Of a stretch of DNA of 13,096 nt, positions 1 to 6,248 are shown piece after piece. The notes beneath the pieces are model-generated. The model worked only from the letters and a program-made list of their open reading frames with translations. It ran no database searches and was not told the DNA's origin. The stretch is from Candidatus Zipacnadia bacterium. Lineage in GTDB: Bacteria > Armatimonadota > UBA5377 > JALGUK01. The position numbers and the translations under genes were made by a program. Each line of letters opens with the position of its first letter. The stretch's first letter is position 1. Location: assembly GCA_029820875.1 (NCBI GenBank), contig JALGUK010000097.1:1-13096 (forward strand), written 5' to 3'.

Positions 1-927
1 AACCAGAACGATAACGGCAGCCGCTGTTGTCATCTGAGTCCGACGAATCCCCCTCAGCCGCACACCTTGACGGGCTGAGGCCAACTCCGCGACCTGCCGA
101 ACCGCGGCGACGAGCAAGAGCAAAAGGACGCCAGTCGCCGTGACGGCCGGCCCGGGCGGGAGGTCGTAGACGGCGGCGAGGGCGAGGCCCGATAGAGACA
201 TCGCCGCCGCAAAAAGCACGGAGAAGACAAGCGCAGCCGGCATTCGCTTGCAGTAAAGAAGCGCCGCTGTGCCCGGGGCGACGAGATAAGCAAAGACCAG
301 CATCAGGCCAAGCATCTTCACCGCGAAGACAATGACCAGCGCGAGCATGGTGTAGAAAACAAGGTCGTACAGCCACACTGGAATCCTGCACGTCGCGGCC
401 GTCTCAGGGTCAAAAGAGCAAAACAGCAATTCCTTACCCAGCCAGACCACCAGCCCGGAGACCACTATGGCAACGGGAAGAAAGTGCAGGATGTCGGGTA
501 GCAGAACGCCGAGGATGTCACCGTATAATATGTGGGCCATTTCAGTATCGCCGCGTTCGGCAATGGCAAATAGCAGGATTGAGACCGCCCAACCACCCAC
601 GTAAAGCAACGCTATCAAATTGTCCGTCCGCGCCTTGCGAGTCGGCTGGACCAGCGAGAGAAAGGCGACGCCGATAAGCGTCGTCGCGAGGGCCGTCGGC
701 AGCGGGGTCAAGTACCGTGCCAGCAGGCCCGTCGCGCCGACTCCTGCGGCGAGTGCTGCAATGCCCAACCCTGCGGAGGAGAGCTGCGTGAGAGCTATCG
801 AGGCGAACACCAACCTGCGGAGCACCACATAGGTGCTGAGAAGAGCACAAACCGTGCCGACCACCAGGCACGCAAGAATCACGCGCTGGAAAAAGTCATA
901 CTGAAGATACTCAGCGATGACATTCAT
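1..927 (-). CDS. Metal ABC transporter permease, ABC-3 family (ZnuB-like), 3' end outside window
   Basis: Inner-membrane channel subunit of a zinc/manganese-type ABC importer. Reading the minus strand from the ATG at 925-927 gives 309 codons without a stop up to base 1, so the C-terminus is missing. Hydrophobic segments lie near residues 14-36, 76-93, 103-121, 148-164, 186-225 and 230-275, with another starting at about 297. Family landmarks are TDNLIALLYVGG (101-112), the YGDIL motif (135-139) and VKMLGLMLVFAYLVAPGTA (203-221), which match the usual ABC-3 permease pattern. The start overlaps the ATPase stop as ATGA, so translation is probably coupled. ABC-3 permeases are normally about 260-290 residues. 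This one passes 309 and enters a further hydrophobic stretch, so it has a C-terminal extension of unknown nature. The metal cannot be told from the sequence. Confidence 0.9.
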   Translation of the reverse strand, partial: MNVIAEYLQYDFFQRVILACLVVGTVCALLSTYVVLRRLVFASIALTQLSSAGLGIAALAAGVGATGLLARYLTPLPTALATTLIGVAFLSLVQPTRKARTDNLIALLYVGGWAVSILLFAIAERGDTEMAHILYGDILGVLLPDILHFLPVAIVVSGLVVWLGKELLFCSFDPETAATCRIPVWLYDLVFYTMLALVIVFAVKMLGLMLVFAYLVAPGTAALLYCKRMPAALVFSVLFAAAMSLSGLALAAVYDLPPGPAVTATGVLLLLLVAAVRQVAELASARQGVRLRGIRRTQMTTAAAVIVLV

Positions 928-1667
928 TCGGAACTCCCTCTTCCTGTGGCCTCGATAGGCCCGCCAATCGCTTGATAGAGCCGCTCAGCAATGGCATCCC
1001 GATCTTTGAGCACCTCTACCCGTCCGCCGTGCACCATCAGCACCTGGTCGGAATGCTGCGCCACTTCCTCGAGAAGGTGAGTCACAATCAGTACTGTCAT
1101 TTCGTCTTCTTCGCGCATCTGGTTGATTGTGTGGATGAACTCCTTCTGCGCGCGCAGGTCAAGGAAGTTGGTCGGCTCGTCCAGCACGAGTATGTCGGGG
1201 GCGCCCGCCAGGGCACGGGCGAGAAGCACGCGCTGCTGCTGCCCGCGGGACAACTCCCGGAAGGTCCAGCCTACCCAATCGCTCATGCCGACCTTCTCCA
1301 GCGCTGCTTCGGCGGCGGCGTAATCCTCCCGTCGGAATGGCATGAAGGGACGGCGGTGGGACACCCGCCCCATCATCACCACGTCCATCACGCTTACAGG
1401 GTAGCTATCGTCGAGGGTCGTCGTCTGGGCTACATAGCCGAACCGTGCCGGACGACCGGAGGGGTGAGGCGCGATGAAGACGTCCCCCTTCATCGGTCGC
1501 AATATGCCCGTGAGTGCCTTCAGGAGTGTGGTCTTGCCAGCTCCATTGGGACCCACCAGGCCGACGTAAGATTTTGCGTAGATGTCAAATGTCACGTCCT
1601 CGAGGACGATGAGGGACCCATAGCCGAGGGTCAAGCCCTCACAACGGGCAACAAGGCCGTCGTTCAC
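924..1667 (-). CDS. Metal ABC transporter ATP-binding protein (ZnuC/MntB-like)
   Basis: Cytoplasmic ATPase powering metal import, 247 residues, normal for the family. Visible motifs are Walker A GPNGAGKTT (39-47), Q-loop glutamine at 81, signature LSRGQQQR (139-146), Walker B ILVLDEP (159-165), the D-loop FLDLRA after it, and the H-loop histidine at 197 (VTH). The signature has Arg where the canonical LSGGQ has its first Gly. The start is a GTG at 1665-1667, preceded by a purine-rich stretch (GGGGTGGGG in mRNA sense) a few bases upstream, which supports this start. It lies 21 nt after the binding-protein stop and its own stop overlaps the permease start. Operon position and the neighbours assign it to the metal system, since the ATPase alone is not diagnostic. 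Confidence 0.93.
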   Translation of the reverse strand: MNDGLVARCEGLTLGYGSLIVLEDVTFDIYAKSYVGLVGPNGAGKTTLLKALTGILRPMKGDVFIAPHPSGRPARFGYVAQTTTLDDSYPVSVMDVVMMGRVSHRRPFMPFRREDYAAAEAALEKVGMSDWVGWTFRELSRGQQQRVLLARALAGAPDILVLDEPTNFLDLRAQKEFIHTINQMREEDEMTVLIVTHLLEEVAQHSDQVLMVHGGRVEVLKDRDAIAERLYQAIGGPIEATGRGSSE

Positions 1668-1688
1668 CGTGCCCCACCCCTTTCGATG

Positions 1689-2585
1689 CTATTTCAGCGT
1701 GCCGGTCACCTTGTCAACACAATACTGCATCATTTTGAACCACGTTTCGGTGCCTTTAACGCCTCCTGTCATCGTGGGTATCAGAACGAACTTCGCGCCG
1801 GTCGCCTGTGCCACTGACCGAGCGGCCCCGGATGGGTAGTACGGCTCCTGCAGCAAGAGCTTGACGTGGTGAGCTTTGACCAACTCGATGACCTGTGCCA
1901 CCCGGCCCGGTGGGGGCGGAACTCCCGGCTTGGGTTCGATAGTGGCAACCTTCCGCAGGCCTGCAAAGTCGGCGAAATACTCGAAGCTGGGATGGTAGCT
2001 GATATACCCCGCGCCCTTGTAGGGTGCAAGTTCCTTCCGCCATTTTGCCGACTCCGTCACAATCTTCTGTAGCAGCTTACGCGTGTTGTTGGTCCAGTAG
2101 TTCGCATTGGCCGGGTCAGCCGCTTTGAAGCCGGCGAGAATGTTGCTGCAGATAATCATGGCGTTGCGCGGATGGAGCCAGATGTGGGGGTTGCCCTCAG
2201 GGTGGAGGTGCCCCTGGGATGGGTCAACGGGCCCCGTGGGTTTCTCAAGCACCGTACACCCCTTTGAGCACGTCACAACAATCAAGTGCCTGTTGGCTGC
2301 GGCCCTGCGCAGCGGGGTCGCCCATAGGTCCAGCGCGAGGCCGACCTCCAGGAACAGGTCCGCATTGGTAATCGCCTTTACGTGGCTGGGCTTGGTCTCC
2401 AGAAAGTGCGGGTTGACCGTGCCCGGGCACAGGGTTGTGACAGTACACTTGTCCCCGCCGATTTGCTTGGCGAAAAACGCCAGATCCGGGATGGTGGCCA
2501 CCACCTTGACAACCGCGCCAGCCGGCGCGGCGACGGCGATGGTAAGGGCCGCCAGCATAAGAGCTGTCAGAGCTATCCGTCGCAT
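1689..2585 (-). CDS. Periplasmic metal-binding protein of ABC importer (ZnuA/cluster A-I family)
   Basis: Captures a divalent cation, probably Zn2+ or Mn2+, in the periplasm and hands it to the permease. The 298-residue protein starts with a clear signal peptide (MRRIALTALMLAALTIAVAA, cleavage probably after PAGA at 24). Candidate ligands are His60 (NPH), His134 (NPHIW), His198 (SYHPSFEYF) and an acidic residue near the C-terminus, Glu280 (VKGTETW), where relatives usually have Asp. A His-bearing segment, GHLHPEGNPHIWLHP (125-139), holds four histidines. Relatives typically read WLDP where this reads WLHP. A longer in-frame ORF reaches 2651, but the ATG at 2583-2585 is chosen because AGGAGGTG sits 9 nt upstream and the signal peptide begins exactly there. 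Metal specificity is inferred, not shown. Confidence 0.93.
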   Translation of the reverse strand: MRRIALTALMLAALTIAVAAPAGAVVKVVATIPDLAFFAKQIGGDKCTVTTLCPGTVNPHFLETKPSHVKAITNADLFLEVGLALDLWATPLRRAAANRHLIVVTCSKGCTVLEKPTGPVDPSQGHLHPEGNPHIWLHPRNAMIICSNILAGFKAADPANANYWTNNTRKLLQKIVTESAKWRKELAPYKGAGYISYHPSFEYFADFAGLRKVATIEPKPGVPPPPGRVAQVIELVKAHHVKLLLQEPYYPSGAARSVAQATGAKFVLIPTMTGGVKGTETWFKMMQYCVDKVTGTLK

Positions 2586-2594
2586 TGTGACACA

Positions 2595-2602
2595 CACCTC
2601 CT
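2595..2602 (-). promoter_or_regulatory. Strong Shine-Dalgarno fixing the start of the metal-binding protein
   Basis: The mRNA-sense sequence AGGAGGTG lies 9 nt before the ATG at 2583-2585. It sits in the 29-nt gap after the porin stop codon. It rules out the longer in-frame start at 2651, which lies inside the porin gene and would bury the signal peptide. Confidence 0.8.
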
Positions 2603-2614
2603 GCTTGGTTTTGC

Positions 2615-3919
2615 TTACTTGAATTCGTGGGAATGGTTGCCGATGGACCATACTGACTGAAACAGGAGTTCATCCGTATCGGGACCAGTCGGGTAGTTGG
2701 AGTGCCGGTATTGCAGGCGGAACTCCTGTTGCGCCGCCGGCTTGTACGTGTAAAAGCCGCTTATCGCCCGTACGCGACCTGGGACGGCCGGGTCCCCGAA
2801 GGCCGCGTTCTCATACAGCGCGCCACACTCGTTATACAGGCCGAGCTGCTTCAGATACAACAGGCTCCAAGCATCACGTTTGAGGCTCCCTACGGCCATT
2901 TCGCGCCGATAGCCTACCCAATCGGCTATTAGGCGGTCTGTGAAGTGGTTCCCACGGTCGGCGCGCCACTGCAAGCTCAGCGCCGTCATGCCCGTGCGGG
3001 TCCCGGGCGCCTCGGGATTGGGACCGTTCAAGTAACTGGCCGTGAAATCAACGTCCGTCGTTGGACTGAGCTGCCGGTTGTATCGAAAATGCCCCGAATA
3101 GGAGAACTTGTTGGTTTGGCCATCCGGATGCGAGAACGCGGTGGCGACGTGGCTGCCGATACTACTGTAGCCGCCGAGCCTAATCTCGGTGTAATCGGAT
3201 GTCTTCGGCAGGTACGTGACTTCGAGCCCGTTGCCTGCGGCACCGTGAAAGCCGAAAAAGTTCGTGACCGTACGCGGATAGCACACACACGGCAACTGGT
3301 GCTCGTGCACGCCATTGTAAGGCCCGAACGGAATCCGCCAGCGGCCGAATCGGATGTTCCAGCGGTCGAACAGTCGGTTCAGGTCAATGTAACCCTCCTC
3401 TAATTCGGGCCCTTTGCCATGGTCGCCAAACGTAATGAACGCATCCCCGTACACGGAGACGCCGCGCTTGGCGTTCAGTTCCGCACCGCGGAGGCCCAAA
3501 ACGCGGCGGCGTTGGCGCATATCGGCGTCGTAGATAGCCGGCTGCCGGTCCAGCGCGTTGGCAACGTAGTCGAACGTGAAGCTGACCAGCGGATTTAGCG
3601 CAGGGTCGCCGCCGGCCTGCCCCACGGCACCGGCAGACTGGGGCGCGGCAGGCTCCACCTTGAGGAGATCCTCGATGTCGGGCATCTCCTCTGTGGGTGG
3701 CTGGACCTGCCCCTGCTTCAATTGCTGGAGCTGTTGCTGTAACTCTTGAATTGTCTGAGTGAGCTGCTGGTTCTGCCGTTCAAGCGCCTCAATGCGCTGC
3801 TCGATGGTCAATTCCTGGGCGGCATATGCAGACGTACCGGCCCATCCGACTATCAGGGTTGCAAGGACAACCGCCAACGCGAAGTATTTGCCTCCCAAGG
3901 ACACCAGGGCGCTTTTCAT
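2615..3919 (-). CDS. Porin-like outer-membrane beta-barrel protein with N-terminal coiled coil, metal-uptake associated
   Basis: First gene of the metal-import operon, 434 residues. It has a signal peptide (MKSALVSLGG then a hydrophobic core, cleavage probably near AYA-A at 33-34). A Gln/Leu-rich coiled coil follows at about 37-70, then a Pro/Ala linker to about 108. From there to the end the sequence has alternating hydrophobic/polar beta-strand character, as in OprO/P-like porins (EEGYIDLNRLFDRWNIRFGR and FHGAAGNGLEVTYLP). The layout resembles outer-membrane proteins often found beside ZnuA-type genes, recalled from family knowledge and not checked. A loop at 185-193 reads HEHQLPCVC, a cluster of soft-metal ligands. 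The sequence ends HEFK, so the terminal Phe usual in barrel proteins is one residue from the end. The start is supported by GGAAGGAG about 11 nt upstream. Role inferred: metal passage across, or anchoring at, the outer membrane. Confidence 0.8.
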   Translation of the reverse strand: MKSALVSLGGKYFALAVVLATLIVGWAGTSAYAAQELTIEQRIEALERQNQQLTQTIQELQQQLQQLKQGQVQPPTEEMPDIEDLLKVEPAAPQSAGAVGQAGGDPALNPLVSFTFDYVANALDRQPAIYDADMRQRRRVLGLRGAELNAKRGVSVYGDAFITFGDHGKGPELEEGYIDLNRLFDRWNIRFGRWRIPFGPYNGVHEHQLPCVCYPRTVTNFFGFHGAAGNGLEVTYLPKTSDYTEIRLGGYSSIGSHVATAFSHPDGQTNKFSYSGHFRYNRQLSPTTDVDFTASYLNGPNPEAPGTRTGMTALSLQWRADRGNHFTDRLIADWVGYRREMAVGSLKRDAWSLLYLKQLGLYNECGALYENAAFGDPAVPGRVRAISGFYTYKPAAQQEFRLQYRHSNYPTGPDTDELLFQSVWSIGNHSHEFK

Positions 3920-3941
3920 TGAACGCTCACACTCCTTCCTG

Positions 3942-3962
3942 AAACGGTGAAAATCGCTGTTT
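3942..3962. promoter_or_regulatory. Imperfect palindrome just upstream of the metal operon, candidate operator
   Basis: A 21-bp segment begins AAAC and ends GTTT, with further symmetric matches inside the arms (about 7 of 10 positions per arm). It lies 23-43 bp before the porin ATG on the minus strand. Size and location would suit a Fur/Zur/MntR-type site. However, it does not match the Fur or Zur consensus I know, and such partial symmetry can arise by chance. Confidence 0.2.
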
Positions 3963-4034
3963 GCGGACCTGCTGGGCCGCCGAAGGAGGCTCTTGTCACT
4001 GTCTCAGCGGCAAAGCGATGTCCGATGACGAAAA

Positions 4035-4056
4035 GGGCCATGTTCAAAACCGGCCC
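4035..4056 (-). other. Weak hairpin followed by four U in the metal operon leader
   Basis: On the minus strand GGGCC (4056-4052) can pair with GGCCC (4039-4035) across a 12-nt loop, and TTTT follows at 4034-4031. This is shaped like a small intrinsic terminator or attenuator about 110 nt upstream of the porin start. The stem is only 5 bp and the U run is short, so it is a weak candidate. Confidence 0.2.
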
Positions 4057-4703
4057 ATTGCACTCCACTGGAAACACTCCCCTCAGGCATATCCTGCATT
4101 GCGTACGTACATATCCCGTTCGGCAAACGGCCTCTCGCACCGGTGCCGCACAGCAGCGTCATCGGATACGCACACTGCACCGCGACTCTCTCACCACTCA
4201 CATGGCGCTGGCCTCTTGTGGTGTTGGGACAGCATTATCTGCCCATGTGTTTAGTCGGCGGAGTCGTTCGCAACAGGCACAAGGCAGCACCCGAGTATAT
4301 GCGATATGGCCGCTCCGATGGCTTGGTCATCACTGGATGAACTGAGATTGTACAAACGAAGGTTACGCGAGGTAGGGGGGGCCACGTGGGGATGTCGAGG
4401 TTGGGCGATCTGCAGCGAGCAGCACCTGGACAATGGAAGCAATATGCTCCGGACGCTGGCAGACAGGCCCACCCGTCGTGACCGAAGTTTGTGATATCGA
4501 AAGCTGCAAAAGAGCGTGGCCGACGCGGCAGGTGCGGGGGTTGTGGTACAGGCGACCAGCGCCGAGGTCAAGAACCGGTCTGCATCCACCGTGGTCCTGG
4601 CCCGGAAGATGCAGCCAGAGAGTCAGAAAGTGGCCCAGGAAAAAGGCTAGACACAGTAGTGTGGATTGGGCAATGAATTGTTTCGTTCTGCGACTCGGCA
4701 TCC

Positions 4704-4722
4704 CTACACCACCCCGGTGTAG
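4704..4722. repeat. Inverted repeat CTACACC/GGTGTAG
   Basis: Perfect 7-bp arms at 4704-4710 and 4716-4722 flank a 5-nt loop (ACCCC). There is no T tract on either side, so it does not look like an intrinsic terminator. It lies about 85 bp upstream of the thiC -35 box and could be a protein-binding site or a chance hairpin. Confidence 0.4.
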
Positions 4723-4806
4723 CCAACTGCTCTCAGTGTATTTTACTCTAATCCGGCGCGGGTGTCAATGGGAGACGGCGGTCCCGGACACTGACCTTTC
4801 TCCACC

Positions 4807-4835
4807 TTGCAATTCACAGGTAATCTCTGTATAAT
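4807..4835 (+). promoter_or_regulatory. Sigma70-type promoter for thiC
   Basis: A -35 box TTGCAA (4807-4812) and a perfect -10 box TATAAT (4830-4835) are separated by exactly 17 bp. Transcription would start near 4842, giving a leader of about 30 nt before the thiC ATG. A small dyad ACAG-N7-CTGT (4816-4830) lies in the spacer and touches the -10. This is the clearest promoter in the window and probably drives the plus-strand gene run. Confidence 0.75.
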
Positions 4836-4872
4836 TAGATGCTGTTGGGATTTCAGGGAAGAGGCGATTGTG

Positions 4873-6198
4873 ATGACACAGATGCAGCGCGCCCGAAAAG
4901 GGGAGCGCACGCGGGAGATGGAAATCGCGGCGCGTGATGAATCTCAGCCGCTGGAGACGATTCAAAGCCTTCTGGCGGCCGGTAAGGTGATTATACCCGC
5001 CAACAACCAGCGTAACCTTGAGCGGCCGGTTGCCATTGGGCAGGAAATGCGGACGAAGGTCAACGCAAATCTGGGCACTTCGCCCGACTTCGACAACTTG
5101 GATGACGAGCTCAAAAAGCTCAATGTGGCCCTTGAAGCAGGCGCGGACACGGTGATGGACCTTTCCACCGGCGGAGACCTTGACAAGGTTCGGGAGGCGA
5201 TGCTCCAGGCTTGTCCGGTCCCGCTGGGTACGGTGCCCATCTACCAGGCTACGGCGGATGCGCAGCGCCGTTACGGCGGTATGCATGACTGGCCGGCGGA
5301 CGCTCTCTTTGATGAGATCCGCCACCAGGCGGAGCAAGGTGTAGACTTCATGACCGTACACTGCGGCGTAACCCGCGAAGCGGTCCGGCACCTTGACGAC
5401 CACGACCGTCTGACCGATATTGTCAGTCGCGGCGGTTCGCTGCTTGCAGCCTGGATGATGCGCCACGAGTGCGAGAACCCCCTCTATGAACGTTTTGACG
5501 AGCTTCTTGACATCGCCGAGGAGTACGACATTACATTAAGCCTGGGCGACGGCCTGCGGCCCGGATGCATCGCGGACGCAACCGACCGCGCCCAAGTGCA
5601 TGAGCTAATTGTCCTCGGCGAACTGGTCGCTGCGGCACGGGAGCGCGGTGTACAGGTGATGGTTGAGGGTCCCGGGCACGTTCCGATGGACCAGATCGAG
5701 GCGAACGTCCTGATGGAAAAGCGCCTCGCCGACGGCGCGCCCTTTTACGTACTCGGTCCGTTGGTCACGGACATCGCACCGGGCTATGATCACATCACAG
5801 GGGCTATCGGGGGAGCAATTGCCGCCGCAGCGGGGGCGGATTTCCTCTGCTACGTGACGCCAGCCGAGCATTTGGGGCTTCCCACAGAGCTGGATGTTCA
5901 CGACGGGGTCATCGCGAGCCGGATTGCAGCCCATGCCGCCGACCTTGTCAAGGGCGTTCCAGGCGCCTGGGAGCGGGACGCTGAAATGTCCCGCGCGCGC
6001 AAGAACTTCGACTGGGATGCGCAGACCCGTATAGCTCTGCATCCCAAGACAGTCAAGGCGTACCGTACGCGCCGTAGCTCCAAGTTCGAGAAAGTGTGCT
6101 CAATGTGCGGGGATTTTTGCGCAATGAAAATCCGCGAGGAGTCGGTATCACAGCCGAGTCATGAGCCGGACGCACTCAAGAAAGCCAGCACACGCTGA
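4873..6198 (+). CDS. thiC: Phosphomethylpyrimidine synthase ThiC
   Basis: Radical-SAM enzyme of thiamine biosynthesis that rearranges aminoimidazole ribotide (AIR) to hydroxymethylpyrimidine phosphate. The 441 residues match the shorter ThiC class that lacks the long N-terminal domain. Conserved segments include [10 protein letters not shown] (66-75), [14 protein letters not shown] (91-104), [12 protein letters not shown] (115-126), MTVHCGVT (160-167), SLGDGLRPG (223-231), [14 protein letters not shown] (242-255) and [23 protein letters not shown] (281-303). The C-terminal cysteines for the 4Fe-4S cluster are C409, C412 and C416, spaced CX2CX3C against the textbook CX2CX4C. The ORF extends upstream to 4807, but that start would lie within the promoter. 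The ATG at 4873 is preferred, with GGGAAGAGG just upstream, and GTG at 4870 is an alternative. No other thiamine gene is nearby. Confidence 0.96.
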   Translation: MTQMQRARKGERTREMEIAARDESQPLETIQSLLAAGKVIIPANNQRNLERPVAIGQEMRTKVNANLGTSPDFDNLDDELKKLNVALEAGADTVMDLSTGGDLDKVREAMLQACPVPLGTVPIYQATADAQRRYGGMHDWPADALFDEIRHQAEQGVDFMTVHCGVTREAVRHLDDHDRLTDIVSRGGSLLAAWMMRHECENPLYERFDELLDIAEEYDITLSLGDGLRPGCIADATDRAQVHELIVLGELVAAARERGVQVMVEGPGHVPMDQIEANVLMEKRLADGAPFYVLGPLVTDIAPGYDHITGAIGGAIAAAAGADFLCYVTPAEHLGLPTELDVHDGVIASRIAAHAADLVKGVPGAWERDAEMSRARKNFDWDAQTRIALHPKTVKAYRTRRSSKFEKVCSMCGDFCAMKIREESVSQPSHEPDALKKASTR

Positions 6199-6248
6199 TC
6201 AAACCACATCAGGTAGTCACATCGGCCGGGAAGGACGGAAGACGGGGC

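Larger units (their letters stand above)
3920..4872. other. 953-nt divergent intergenic region between the metal operon and thiC
   Basis: No convincing gene was found on either strand. Small ORFs of 60-130 codons occur in several frames, but none has a good ribosome-binding site or a recognisable product. Contents seen are the thiC promoter near the right end, the porin Shine-Dalgarno at the left end, a 10-bp perfect palindrome GCACCGGTGC (4137-4146), short hairpins at 4035-4056, 4116-4130 and 4704-4722, and a coding-like stretch at 4495-4650. I looked for tRNA, tmRNA, RNase P and SRP RNA signatures and for TPP riboswitch motifs, and found none that hold up. The minus-strand promoter for the metal operon must lie here, but I cannot place it. 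Confidence 0.7.

Noticed and set aside
972..1817. 281-codon open frame on the plus strand
   Set aside because: It is antisense to the ABC ATPase and the end of the binding protein. Its sequence is rich in His and Cys in a way typical of a reverse-strand shadow.
3920..4140. Possible riboswitch (cobalamin, manganese or nickel-cobalt type) in the leader of the metal operon
   Set aside because: I read the minus-strand leader for the conserved cores of these classes and found only scattered short matches, not an ordered set. A covariance-model search would settle it.
4595..4620. Resemblance to the SRP RNA domain IV core (CCGGAAG followed by GCAGCC)
   Set aside because: The segment looks like the conserved tetraloop region, but the bases closing the GGAA loop do not pair as in SRP RNA and the flanking helix is not present. 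It also falls inside a coding-like frame, so I treat the similarity as chance.
4251..4701. Two 112-codon minus-strand frames and overlapping plus-strand frames in the intergenic region
   Set aside because: No ribosome-binding site, no recognised domain, biased composition (Ser/Arg/Pro rich), and mutual overlap in several frames.
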